From NCBI RefSeq assembly GCF_014898055.3, contig NW_023605194.1, forward strand, positions 61,419,361 to 61,483,360: DNA of 64,000 bases. The letters run 5' to 3'. This document shows positions 33,736-44,480 of the stretch, piece after piece; position 1 is the first letter of the stretch; each line of letters begins with the position of its first letter. The position numbers and the translations under genes are program-made. The notes under the pieces are model-generated. The model saw nothing but the letters and a program-made list of their open reading frames with translations. It had not been told where the DNA came from and ran no database searches. Source of the stretch: Talpa occidentalis (Eukaryota; Chordata; Mammalia; Eulipotyphla; Talpidae).

Positions 33736-34512
33736 AATAAGGTAGATATTTTAATTTAATTTAATTTTACATCACTGTTCATTTTTGTACAATATTTGAT
33801 TTCTCCCCTCATTTTGTAATCCCTATAAAACTCCCACCACCACATCTATGGTAGATATATTCTTAATCTGTTGAGAAACCACTGTGACAACTCTATTAGT
33901 CTACATTTCCACCAAAGGTATAGTTGTCATCCTTGCCAATACTTGTCATTTCTGGTCTTCTGGATATGGGTCATTCTCACAAGTGTGAAGTGGTATCTCA
34001 CTGTGGTTTTGATTTACATTTCTCTGATGATAAGTGATAATGATCATAAGATATTATTAAAGAAATAGAAGAAGACACAAAGAAATGGAAAGATCATCCT
34101 TGTTCGTGGATTGGAAAAAATAACATTGTTAAAATGGCCATCTTACCCAAAGCATATACAATTCAAAGAAATTCTCATCAAAGTTTCAAGGGCATCTTCA
34201 AAGAAATAGAAAAACATTCAAAGTCATATGGAACCACGAAAGACCCCCAAGTAGCAATTGTAACAAAAGTTATACTGAGCAAAACAATATGGTATTAGAA
34301 TAAAAATAAAATGCATATACCAATGGAATAGAATTGAAAGACCAGAAATAAGTCACACTTACATGGCCAGTTAATATGTGACAAAGGAGCCAAGCATCTA
34401 CAACAGAGAAAGAGAACTATTTTCAACAAATGGCATTGGGAAAAATGGAAGTCCATATGCAAAAGAATAAAACTAGACCGCTACCTCACACCGTACACAA
34501 AGGTTAATTCAA

Positions 34513-35023
34513 GCAGACCGGGAGTGCAGGGGAGCGCGTCCCCTGCACCGGCATTTTGCAGCAGGGACCTTTCTTGCTGGAGACTGTGTGAACCCAGCAG
34601 AGGGCTCACCGAGGAGACAGAGGTAAGCTGGGAGGCTTGCCCATGCCAGGCGCCTTCTAGCCTGCAGTTCCAGCCCAGAGGGGAGCAGCACCCACCGCTG
34701 GGGCAGACTGGGCGTGCAGGGGAGCGCGTTCCCGCATCGCCATTTTGCAGCAGGGACCTTTCTTGCTGGAGACTGTGTGAACCCAGCAGAAGGCTCACTG
34801 AGGAGACAGAGGTAAGCTGGGAGGCTTGCCCATGCTGGGCGCCTTCTAGCCTGCAGTTCCAGCCCAGAGGGGAGCAGCACCCACCGCTGGGGCAGATCGG
34901 GTGTGCAGGGGAGCGCGTTCCCGCATCGCCATTTTGCAGCAGGGACATTTCTTTGCTGGAGACTAGTGAACCCAGCAGAAGTTCCCCAGAGGAGCCAGTG
35001 GTGAGCTGGGAAGGTCGCCCAAG
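34513..35023 (+). promoter_or_regulatory. L1 5' UTR built of tandem monomers
   Basis: GC-rich segment of 2.7 repeats with a 189-190 bp period: monomers start at 34513, 34703 and 34892, the last partial and leading straight into ORF1. Each contains GTGCAGGGGAGCGCGT-like DNA, CATTTTGCAGCAGGGAC and a splice-donor-like motif. In rodent L1s, tandem monomers act as the internal Pol II promoter, which I infer here too. Identity between monomers 1 and 2 is about 95% by eye. Confidence 0.8.
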
Positions 35024-36049
35024 ATGCCGGCCAGTACCAGCAACACAGTGTCACAAGGAATACGGCAAATTAGAAAACAGGCAGTAGGGAGTAGAAAAAC
35101 CACATGCAACCCAGCAACTCCTCAGCAAAAAAGCACACCGCAAAAAGAAAACCATCTACCAGATTGCAACGACAGTAACTTGGAAGACCTTCAGAGCCTT
35201 CCAGATAGAGAATTTAAAATTGCTGTGATTAAAAAAATGACAGAAGTCATAAAGGAAAACAATGATAAGGGGAAAATAATTAATGACCAGAAGAATGAAA
35301 TTGAGTCCCTAAAGAGGGAAGTAAAGGAAATGCAGGAGATCAAAGAATTAATGGAGACGCTAAAGAACTCTGGGAAAAGCAATGAAAGCAGAATAGATGA
35401 AATGGAAGAACGAATAAGTACTCTTGAAGACACAGAAATAAAAAGAACTAAAACAGAAAAGGAAGGAGAAGTACGAGGGAAAAAGACCGAAGAAAGACTT
35501 CGGGAACTATCTGACTCCATGAGGAAAGGAAATATAAGAGTTATAGGAATCCCAGAAGGAGAGGAGAGAGATGTAGGAACAGAGAAAATATTCATGGATA
35601 TAATTGAAGAGAACTTCCCAAACGCGAAGAAGGAGCTGAAAATTGATAAACAAGAAGCAAGAAGAACACCAAACTTCCATGACGAAAGGAAAAATACAGC
35701 AAGACACATAATAGTAAAGCTCCCAAGAATCCAAGACAAGGAAAAAATAATGAAACTAACAAGAGGGAAGAAACAGATAACATTCAAAGGGAAACCAATC
35801 AGACTGACATCAGACTTCTCTGAAGAAACACTATGGGCAAGGAGAGAGTGGAGGGACATAGTCAACAGACTCCAAGAAAACAGATGCCAACCAAGAATAC
35901 TCTATCCCGCAAAGCTCTCCTTCCTCTTTGAAGAAAGAATAAGGACCTTCCCAGACAAACAGAAACTCTGGAATTTTATTACGACTAAACCTCCACTCCA
36001 AAAAATACTACAAGGAGTCCTAAAGCCAGAACCTCAGAGGGACGAATAA
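35024..36049 (+). CDS. L1 ORF1 protein (intact)
   Basis: 341 codons, close to the usual L1 ORF1p length (338 in human). ORF1p is a trimeric RNA-binding nucleic-acid chaperone that coats L1 RNA in the cytoplasm. The sequence shows a basic, Ser/Thr-rich N-terminus. A charged heptad-rich coiled coil (about residues 60-160; EIESLKREVKEMQ, RIDEMEERISTLED) follows. Then comes an RRM-like domain beginning KGNIRVIGIPEGEE (about 168-181), and a basic C-terminal domain with ILYPAKLSFLFEERIRTFPD. The start codon directly follows the last monomer. The frame has no stop or shift, unlike ORF2, and ORF2 starts 68 bp downstream. Whether it is still translated is unknown; conservation of the frame may only mean the copy is recent. 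Confidence 0.93.
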   Translation: MPASTSNTVSQGIRQIRKQAVGSRKTTCNPATPQQKSTPQKENHLPDCNDSNLEDLQSLPDREFKIAVIKKMTEVIKENNDKGKIINDQKNEIESLKREVKEMQEIKELMETLKNSGKSNESRIDEMEERISTLEDTEIKRTKTEKEGEVRGKKTEERLRELSDSMRKGNIRVIGIPEGEERDVGTEKIFMDIIEENFPNAKKELKIDKQEARRTPNFHDERKNTARHIIVKLPRIQDKEKIMKLTRGKKQITFKGKPIRLTSDFSEETLWARREWRDIVNRLQENRCQPRILYPAKLSFLFEERIRTFPDKQKLWNFITTKPPLQKILQGVLKPEPQRDE

Positions 36050-36117
36050 CAACAAAAGAAAGCCAAAGAAAGTTATTAAAAGAATAAATAAATAAAATCA
36101 AAGGAAAGACAAACACA

Positions 36118-37125
36118 ATGGCAAATACAGATGCTAACATATCAATATTAACTCTAAATGTAAATGGACTAAACTCTCCAATAAAAAGACACAGAGTTGC
36201 AGCCTGGATTAAGAAACAAAACCCAACCTTTTGCTGTCTCCAGGAAACACATTTAGCTGCAAAAGATAAAAATAGACTCAAAGTTAAAGGATGGAAAACA
36301 ATTCTACAAGCAAATGGACCAAAAAAGAAGGCAGGAACAGCTATACTCATATCAGATAAAACAGATTTCAAACTTAAAAAGATAAAAAGAGACCCCAGTG
36401 GTCATTACATTATGATCAAGGGGACAATACTTCAAGAAGAAATAACACTCATTAACATGTATTCACCAAACGAAGGAGCACCAAAATATATCAGACAACT
36501 ATTGGCATCTCTGAAAACAGACATCAAAGAAAACACATACATAGTGGGAGACTTCAACACACCACTATCAACAATGGGTAGATCAACAACACAAAAAATA
36601 AGCAAAGAAACTAAAGCTCCATATAAGGACCTAGAGCATTTGGGCTTAACAGACATATATAGAACACTAAACCCAAAAAAATCTGAGTATACGTTTTTCT
36701 CAAGCGCACAAGGATCATTCTCTAGGATCGATCATATACTGGGGCACAAGACAAACATCAACAGATACACCAAGATTGAAATCATACCAACCATCTTTTC
36801 TGACCATGAAGGCATCAAGCTAGAAATAAACTATAAAAAGAAGGCAAGGTACTCTCCTACCTCGTGGAGATTGAAACCCACACTACTGGAAGTCCACTGG
36901 ACTAACGAGGAGATCAAAGAAGAAATTAAAAAATTCTTTGAATTGAATGACAAGGAGGACACCAATTTCCTAAATGTATGGGATGCAGCAAAAGCAGTAA
37001 TAAGAGGACAATATATAGCAATAGATGCTCACATCAAGAAACAAGAAAGAACTCAAAGAAACAACCTAATCTCGAAGCTCAAAGATGTAGAAAAAGAACA
37101 ACAAAAAAAAACACAAAACCAGTAG
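36118..37125 (+). CDS. ORF2 N-terminal open piece: AP-like endonuclease domain
   Basis: 335 codons, starting [17 protein letters not shown]. All APE-type catalytic residues of L1 endonuclease are present at the positions used for human ORF2: N14, E43, Y115, D145, N147, T192, D205, S228, D229 and H230. The domain is complete (about residues 1-240). The frame then runs into the A9-tract frameshift and ends in a Lys/Gln-rich tail. If made, it would be an endonuclease-only protein. This is a fragment of the broken ORF2, not an independent gene. Confidence 0.85.
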   Translation: MANTDANISILTLNVNGLNSPIKRHRVAAWIKKQNPTFCCLQETHLAAKDKNRLKVKGWKTILQANGPKKKAGTAILISDKTDFKLKKIKRDPSGHYIMIKGTILQEEITLINMYSPNEGAPKYIRQLLASLKTDIKENTYIVGDFNTPLSTMGRSTTQKISKETKAPYKDLEHLGLTDIYRTLNPKKSEYTFFSSAQGSFSRIDHILGHKTNINRYTKIEIIPTIFSDHEGIKLEINYKKKARYSPTSWRLKPTLLEVHWTNEEIKEEIKKFFELNDKEDTNFLNVWDAAKAVIRGQYIAIDAHIKKQERTQRNNLISKLKDVEKEQQKKTQNQ

Positions 37126-38650
37126 AAGAAAAGAAATAATAAAAACCAAAGCAGAAATAAATGAAATTAAAACTAAAAAAACAATCCAAAAGATCAATGA
37201 AACCAAGAGCTGTTTCTTTGAAAAAATAAATAAAATAGATAAACCCCTAGCCAGGCTCACAAGGGCAAAAAGGGAGAAAGCACAAATAAATAGGATAATA
37301 AATGAAAGAGGAGAAATCACAACGGACACAGCAGAAATCAAAAGAATAATTAATAACTACTATGAACAGTTATACGGAAACAAGTTCAACAATCTAGAGG
37401 AGATGGACAAATTCCTACAACTCTACAATCACCCAAAGCTAGATAAAGAAGAAATAGAACACCTAAACAGACCAATTACAAGCAGCGAAATTGAAATGGT
37501 AATCAAAAACCTCCCCAAAAACAAAAGCCCAGGACCTGATGGATTTACAAATGAATTCTACCAAACATTCAGAGATGAATTGGTGCTTATCCTTCACAAA
37601 CTCTTCCAAAAAATTGAGAAGGAAGGTATAATACCTAACACGTTCTATGAAGCCAACATTACACTAATACCAAAACCGAACAAGGACAACACAAAAAAAG
37701 AAAACTATAGGCCAATCTCCCTAATGAACACTGATGCAAAAATCCTCAATAAAATTTTAGCTATCAGAATCCAACAGTGTATCCATAAGGTAATTCACCA
37801 CGACCAAGTAGGATTCATTCCAGGGACACAAGGATGGTTTAACATCCGAAAATCAATCAACGTTATCCAACACATCAACAAAAAGAAATATAAAAACCAT
37901 ATGATAATATCAATAGATGCCGAGAAAGCTTTCGACAAAGTGCAACACCCATTCATGATAAAAGCCCTTGAAATTCTTGGGATACAAGGAACATACCTCA
38001 ACATCATAAAGGCCATATACGACAAGCCAACAGCCAGTATCATTCTCAATGGTGAAAAGCTGAAAGCATTTCCATTAAGATCTGGAACAAGACAAGGATG
38101 TCCACTCTCACCACTGCTTTTCAATATAATACTGGAAGTCCTAGCCAGAGCAATAAGACAAGAGAAAGACATACAAGGAATCCAAATAGGAAAAGAAGAA
38201 GTCAAACTATCACAATTTGCAGATGATAGGATAATATACATAGAGAACCCCAAAAACTCCATAGAAAAACTAATTGAACTCATCAATCAGTTCAGGAAAG
38301 GGGCAGGATACAAAATCAACATGCAAAAGTCAGAAGCCTTCCTGTACACTAACAATAAATCTGAAGAAGAAGAAATGAAAAAAACCATCCCCTTTATTAT
38401 CGAAACAAAAAAAATCAAATACTTGGGAATAAATCTAACAAAAGAGGTAAAGGACCTTTACAAAGAAAACTATAAAACACTGTTAAAAGAAATAGAAGAA
38501 GATACAAAGAAATGGAAAGACATCCCCTGCTCATGGATTGGAAGAATAAACATTATTAAAATGGCCATCCTACCAAAAGCAGTATACCGATTCAATGCTA
38601 TTCCAATAAAATTTTCAATGTTATTCTTCAAAGAAATAGAACAATTATGA
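37094..38650 (+). pseudogene. ORF2 middle piece: Z and reverse transcriptase domains
   Basis: Continuation of ORF2 in the +1 frame after the A9 tract; the first ATG of this piece is at 37403. Visible motifs include [13 protein letters not shown], the motif-A aspartate in [25 protein letters not shown] (motif B) and FADD (38216-38227, motif C catalytic aspartates). The reverse-transcriptase core is therefore intact over this piece, but it is separated from the endonuclease. Confidence 0.9.
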
Positions 38651-39945
38651 TGAAATTCATATGGAATCACCAAAAACCCCAAATAGCCAAAGCTCTCCTG
38701 AAAAAGAAAGAAGGGAATGGAGGCATCACACTCCCAGATTTCAGGCTATACTACAAAGCCATAATCATCAAAACTGCATGGTATTGGAACAAGAACAGAC
38801 ATACAGACCAATGGAATCGAATAGAAAATCCAGAAATAAACCCACAGATTTATGGTCAACTAATATTTGACAAAGGAGCAAAGAATGTGCATTGGAGCAA
38901 AGAAAGTCTGTTCAACAAATGGTGCTGGGAAAACTGGGCCGCTACATGCAAAAGAATGAAGCTTGACTACTACCTCACACCATACACAAAAACCAACTCA
39001 AAATGGATTAAAGAACTAGACATAAAACCTGAAACCATAAAATACATAGAAGGAAATATAGGCGAAACACTACGTGATTTGCACATCAAAGACATCTTTA
39101 CAGACACATCACCCAAAGCAGTGATAGTAAAGGCAAAGATAAACAGCTGGGACTACATCAAATTAAAGAACTTCTGCACAGCAAAAGAGACAATAACAAA
39201 AACAAAGAGAAACCCCACCAACTGGGAGAACGTTTTTGCACCCAACACTAATGATAAAGGATTGATCACAAAAATCTGCAAAGAGCTGATGAGACTCAAC
39301 ACAACAAAGAAAATAATCCAGTCAAAAAATGGGCAGAAGAGCTAAAAAGAAACTTCTCTGAAGAGGAAAGGCAAATGGCCAACAGGCATATGAAAAAATG
39401 TTCAACATCACTTGTAATCAGGGAAATGCAAATCAAAACTACCATGAGATACCATCTTACACCAGTGAGAATGGCACATATTAAAAAAACTAGCAACAAC
39501 AAATGTTGGCGAGGGTGTGGAGAAAAAGGAACTCTTCTGCACTGTTGGTGGGAGTGCAAACTGGTCCAACTACTATGGAGAGCTGTGTGAAGATTTCTGG
39601 ATCTACTAAACATAGAGCTTCCATATGATCCAGCAATTCCAACTCCTAGGTATTTACCCAAAGGACACAGAAACATCAATTCCAAAGAACACCTGCACCC
39701 CTATGTTTATAGCAGCACTATTTACAATAGCTAAGCCTTGGAAAAAGCCCAAATGCCCAAAAATAGATGACTGGATCAAGAAGATGTGGTACATATATAC
39801 CATGGAATATTACTCAGCATTCAAAAAAGATAAACACATGCAATTTGCAGCAACATGGATGGCTCTGGAAGGGATCATGCTCAGCGAAATAAGCCAGAAA
39901 GAAAAAGAAAAATACCGGATGGTCTCACTCATAGCAGGAATCTAG
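38647..39945 (+). pseudogene. ORF2 C-terminal pieces with cysteine motif
   Basis: Three frames: 38647-39345 (thumb and linker, starting with the KFIWN segment), about 39313-39590 and 39625-39945. The middle piece holds the L1 cysteine motif CX3CX7HX4C (from 39504), thought to bind nucleic acid. It then hits the TGA at 39588. The last piece carries the conserved IYTMEYYSAFKKD segment and ends near the normal ORF2 stop. Confidence 0.88.
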
Positions 39946-40126
39946 AAAACTTAAATAAGGGACCAGGAAAATGAGTAACTATAAGAAAGTGAAAATCAAA
40001 ATCAACAAAAATGTATGAACCAGAGACACTTTTGGGGGGGTGGGTGGAGGGAGGGGAGTGATTGGGGTCAAAATGGGGGGGTTGCAATTGTATGGGGAAT
40101 ATAAAAATAAAATTTATTATAAAAAA
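39946..40126 (+). other. L1 3' UTR with G-rich tract and poly(A) signal
   Basis: The tract at 40034-40081 has at least five G runs of three or more (G7, G3, G3, G4, later G4 and G7). It is a potential G-quadruplex, a feature known from L1 3' UTRs in several mammals. AATAAA lies at 40106-40111, followed by a short A tail. Confidence 0.8.
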
Positions 40127-40410
40127 AAAGGTTAATTCAAAATGTATTAAAGACTTTGATGTAAACCTAAAACCATAAACTCTGTAGGATAAAGCATCGG
40201 TAAAACATTTCACATATTTGCTTCAGAGATGTCTGTGGACGCTACTCCAATGGAGAGGGAAACGAGCAAAAATAAACAAATGGGACTACATAAAACTAAA
40301 AAAGCTTCTACATAGTAAAAGAAACTAGACTTCTCCAGGAAAGACATACAGATGGCCAACAGACACATGAAATATGTTCATCCTCCTTTATCATCAGCAT
40401 TTCAGTTTTC

Positions 40411-41414
40411 AAGTGTTCTCCTTGCTTCCCAGATTAAGTTCCCTTCAGGTAAGTTTTTCAGTGTAAGCCTTATGTCAAAGATCACTATGACAGAGGGAAT
40501 CAGGGATTTTTGAGAGTGAATCACTTCTTTTCGTTCCCATTTGCAACCTGAAATAATTGGTCTTTGCCTACTTGGGAGGCTGATTTTAACACTTCAACTC
40601 ATAAATAACACTGGTCAGCATGAAGAAAAGAAATCTTTATTAAAGGGAAGAAGAGTTGATAAGTCGTCTATGATCTTCCATGGTTAAAACTACAGGGATC
40701 CAAAGTTGAGAGTATCCCCAACATGGCACTGAAACCAGTCCTCAGAGGAGCATCCTCTTCTCATTGGGACTCAGCCTGACTGTGTCCCCTAGTCCACTGT
40801 GTCACCCTAGTCCAGATCCACTAGAATACCTGTCTGCTTAATCAGAGCCAAGTTCCTCGGGCTTCCTCAATTTTTGAATTAGAAGCCCATGAATCCCTGT
40901 GCTGATCTGGGCAATAATTAAAACCCTTGTAGCTACCAAGGGCCAGATTTGAATTTCTTCCTCTTTGAGATCTATATCTTCTGTTTATGGCTCAATTGCT
41001 TATATAGTCATGAAGACCCTAAAATGGGGTCATCATATCTGTTTATCCTGATAGAATCCACTCCTTTGAAGCTCAGAATTTGTCTAGACAACAGGTTAGC
41101 ATCACACCAAGTGACTGAAAACCCTTTCTAACTGTGGTGTACCTTCTATCTCTCTAGAGGGAAATATCTCCCCATCTTTCTATAGGGGAATTCTATAATC
41201 TTTCCTGAAGGTACCATCCCTGTTAACCATGTGGTAATCTACTCCTGGATTTCTCTTCTAGAACATCTCAAGCATCTGTTATCTTCTAATACTCATACAT
41301 CAGTGCCTATGTTCTTATTTTTCTTTTGGAAGAGCTGCTTTTACCATGTTGGCTGTAGGAAATTTCCCACCATTCTGAACAGCAAAGCTCTATAATAATA
41401 TCAATCTTGTTATG
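40411..41414. other. No feature recognised
   Basis: Unassigned sequence right of the L1 stack. Confidence 0.5.
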
Positions 41415-41825
41415 GAGTGAAGAGTGACACCCAAAATTCACATCCACCTAATACCTGAAATGTGACCTTAAGTAGAAATAGAGTCTTTGCAGATATAATT
41501 AGCTAAGATGAGGTCACTTTGAGTTAAGACGGGCTCTAAATCCATTTAACTGGTTTCCTTCTGAGGAGAGAAACAAATAGACCCAGAGGGAGAATGTCAT
41601 ATGAGGATGAAGAGATTTGAAGCTGTGTCTACCAGCAAAGGAACATGAAGTCTTGCTAGGGACTACGGGAACTAGGAAAAAGCAAGGAAGGAGCCTCCCC
41701 TACAATGGAGAGAAGGGGAGAGAGTGGCCTTGCAAGTATCTTGATTTAGAACTTCTAACTTGCAGAACTGTGAAAGAATGCATTTCTGTTGCTTAAGCCT
41801 CAGAGTGTAGTACCAGGCTGGATGA
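41415..41825 (+). mobile_element. MaLR-type LTR
   Basis: GTCTTTGCAGATATAATTAG, CTAAGATGAGGTCACTTTG, a GGGCTCTAAATCCATTTAAC block, GCAGAACTGTGAAAGAATGC and TTGCTTAAGCCTCAGAGTG follow the usual LTR order. Confidence 0.75.
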
Positions 41826-41984
41826 CTGAAGGAGTAATGAAACTAAGTAATTCTGAGGCTGGTCAAAAAAGTCAAGAAAAATTCTGATTAACCTAACAAG
41901 ACTGATTTTATCCTACAGAAAAAAACCTGAACTTTAATGACACAAATAATGACCACCTCTGGGGTCAGCTCTCTAAAACAGATG

Positions 41985-42150
41985 GTTTATTATCATTGAT
42001 CCTCCAAAAATTATAGTGTGGTGTCTTATCTCCCCTTTACAAGAGAAAGAACTAAAGAGTTGATAGGTTAGGAAACTTGGCTATGCTCATGCCACTGGTA
42101 ATGGTCAGAATTTAAAATTTATGCTTCTTCCACTACACCACACTGCATCT
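41985..42150 (+). repeat. MIR
   Basis: CTCCCCTTTACAAGAGAAAG, GAACTAAAGAGTTGATAGGT, GGAAACTTGGCTATGCTCAT and CTTCTTCCACTACACCACAC align with central to 3' MIR. Confidence 0.7.
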
Positions 42151-43469
42151 TGCTATCTGAAGATGCCTTCCAAAAATGTTTGAGCAATAGACATATCTCT
42201 GAACTAATTGTACCACGTCCCAAGGTGACAGATTTGCAGAACAAAACTCTTGAACAGTAAGTTCTGGTATTTTTGTAAAAAAAAAAAAAAATACCCTGTC
42301 ATTACTTACTGCCACTCCTTGTCTATATTATGCTGGATTCCTTGCTTCCCTAATGAATAATATCACTCCCCTAAGAGGGACCAGGGCTTCTTTTCCTTCT
42401 TGTACAGAACTGAAGATGCTGTCAACGCTTAATAAATAAGCAGCATCCACACCAACACAGTGATCCTTACAAATTCTGGCCCCCAGCTTCCAAAGACTAA
42501 GAAAAATGTTCAGTTGTGCAATTTTCCACTCTTTTAATAATCTTAACAGCATGGGTCATGTTAGTCTTAGTTTAATATTATAATCTAAACATTTCACTGA
42601 ATGCAGATCAAGGGTCAAGAATCATCCAGGTCAATGTATTCTAAGACCACTCATGGGAGGAGCTGGTCGGGCTGTTTTGACCTTTCCAGTATTTGCAAAC
42701 TGGTCCGGCTTTTTGTCCCTTTTCTGCCTATGTGGCACTTAGCACACACATAATAACAGAAGAGTAGAAACATTTTTATTTTTTCCCTCTTCTTCTTTTG
42801 TAAGCTTGGTAAGAAGGACCAGCTCATCCTTGCAGGTTGGATGCAGGAGCTGTTTGCTTGTTGGCCGGCACTGCGATTCCTTCCTGGAGTCAAGCTTGGA
42901 AGTGTCCATCTCCGCTACTCAGCTGTGAATCCTGATCATTCTCTATTCCCAAAGAAATGTAGTTCACCCCATGTGGAAAGGGTTATTGACAAACTGTCCT
43001 CAAGCTTCACTTTCCCTCTTTTCTACATGTGAGGGTGACTGGGCAAGGCATGCGTCAGTGCTGGTGACAAGGCACTGAGGGACAATGGCCTGTGTTTGGT
43101 TCTAAGGGCCAACTTTGGACTGAATGCAATCTTGAAACTTCCCCAAAATAGCAAATTCTCTAGGAAACATTTCTGGATTGAACATTTAATTTCAGGCCTC
43201 TTCCTTTAAAGCTTTTGTTGTTGTGAAATGAAGTCTTTGACTTCTCTCTCTAAACTTCCCTTCTTATAAAATCATTTATATCTATATTCCTTCTTCTCAA
43301 TATCAGTTTCCTCCATCTCTTCCTTTGTCACCTTTGTACTCAAAATTATTTAATAATCAGATACTTTCAAGGTAAAATTCAGAATGGGCTATCACTCAAG
43401 GCCTACTGCAATCCTCAACCCCCTTTCAACTTGTTTGTAAAACATTTGTCCATCCCACCCTCCTATCCA
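42151..43469. other. No feature recognised
   Basis: Unassigned; a 15-base A run lies near 42280. No ORF is credible. Confidence 0.45.
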
Positions 43470-44480
43470 TGCAGTTAACAGAATTTTTTTGTCTATCTAA
43501 CAAGTGCCAGGCACCATACTTTATGTTGAGACCAGAGTGGTGACACAGATAGTCCCAGCCCGCCTTCTCATGGAACTTATAGCCTGGTGTTAAAAGGGGA
43601 CAACAGACACGGTCATGCGGTGTCACGTATTGTAGAAATGGGGCCCAGTGTGCTATGGGTGAACATAGGACGGATATGTAACCCAGAATCTGAGTCCTAT
43701 GGACACTTTGTGGAGGAAGTGATATCTAGGCTGGAATCTGACTATGAAAAGAAGTTAGCCAGGTGTACTACAGTTTTATTGTGACTGGAATTTTTTAAAA
43801 TATACTTTATCCTTTTTTAAAAGATTTATTTATTGTTTATACATGAACTGGGGTGCAGGCCAGATATGCGGGAGGGTGAGAGAATTCACCAGAGATAGAC
43901 TGGGGAGCAGAGCAGGCAGACTGATGAAGTACACTGCTGATGGGAGCAGCGGGCAAGACAGGAGAGGTCTGCCGCTCCATGTAGGTATCTCCCTGGCCAA
44001 CCGGGAATCGAACCCACACTGTAGAGGCTGTGGACAGCTTCACAGTGCTGTGCTCAACCCTCTGCGCCACCAGGGAGGCCCTGTGGCTGGAATATTATGT
44101 ATGAAGTCTGGAGGGGAGATAGCAGAGAACAATTGGGAACAGAAAGAAGTTAAGTGTAACTGGAGGGTGCAGTGAGGGAGGGATGGAATTAGCAGGGTGA
44201 AGACTGAAAACAGAAAAAAGACCAGATCCTGCTGGACTTGAAAGACTGGTGAGTTAAGACTTGGTTCTAAGGTCATTCACTGAGGTTTTAAGCAGGGGAG
44301 GACACTGATAAGATTTACTTTAAAAAGAGATTATTCTTGCTGCCTTGGGACAGTGGCTCAGAAGAGTGCAAGATAAAGAGACTGGAAATCCAGTTGAAGG
44401 CTGCAATTCAGAAGAGAGAGGACAGTAGGAACCAGGAGCATGCCAGAGAGGACAAGAGATGTGGCTAGATTAGAGATATT
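43470..44480 (-). mobile_element. L2-type element, minus strand, interrupted by a SINE
   Basis: Left part AAGTGCCAGGCACCATACTT and CTTCTCATGGAACTTATAGC is the reversed L2 tail. The right part (TTTTAAGCAGGGGAGGACAC, TAAGATTTACTTTAAAAAG) belongs to the same long ancient repeat. The SINE at 43795-44081 splits it. Confidence 0.5.
43795..44081 (-). mobile_element. tRNA-derived SINE, minus strand
   Basis: Full-length copy. TGTGACTGGAA (43780-43790) and TGTGGCTGGAA (44082-44092) are the target-site duplications. The B box reads GGGAATCGAACCC on the plus strand. Confidence 0.92.

Larger units (their letters stand above)
36118..39945 (+). pseudogene. L1 ORF2 (endonuclease / reverse transcriptase), broken
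   Basis: ORF2p nicks target DNA and primes reverse transcription from it. The reading frame is recoverable in five pieces. The frame shifts at the A9 tract 37103-37111, near 38640-38650 (about five bases lost against the family pattern), near 39300-39312, and near 39620 (one extra A). A TGG-to-TGA change at 39588-39590 adds a stop. Domains run in order: endonuclease, Z region, reverse transcriptase, C-terminal cysteine motif. It must be inactive in cis. The defects are few, in keeping with a young copy. Confidence 0.93.
34513..40126 (+). mobile_element. Near full-length L1 retrotransposon
   Basis: A 5.6-kb L1 with monomeric 5' UTR, intact ORF1, decayed ORF2, 3' UTR with G-rich tract, AATAAA at 40106-40111 and a poly(A) tail. 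Perfect 14-bp target-site duplications AAAGGTTAATTCAA occur at 34499-34512 and 40127-40140. They split one older L1 reading frame, so the insertion is among the most recent events in the stack. Four frameshifts and one stop in ORF2 show it cannot move by itself now. Confidence 0.95.
32584..40396 (-). mobile_element. L1 with inverted 5' end (element III), host of the young L1
   Basis: 32584-34050 is minus-strand L1 3' region, interrupted by two SINEs and a TA repeat. 34051-34512 and 40141-40385 together form the plus-strand inverted part, equivalent to about 38475-39000 and 39003-39395 of the young L1, with a small internal deletion. Weak target-site duplications GTATTTAGTTTTC (32571-32583) and GCATTTCAGTTTTC (40397-40410) may bound it. 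Confidence 0.72.

Noticed and set aside
34513..35023. CRISPR-like direct repeats
   Set aside because: Three long near-identical units with no spacers, in a mammalian L1 promoter.
34481..35087. Repeat-containing 155-187 codon ORFs taken as a tandem-repeat protein gene
   Set aside because: They follow the L1 promoter monomers exactly. I kept them only as an observation, not as a gene.
35191..35865. 224-codon minus-strand ORF antisense to L1 ORF1, and similar antisense ORFs over ORF2 (37795-38286, 35985-36371)
   Set aside because: Shadows of the A-rich L1 sense strand, whose complement has few stops in one frame.
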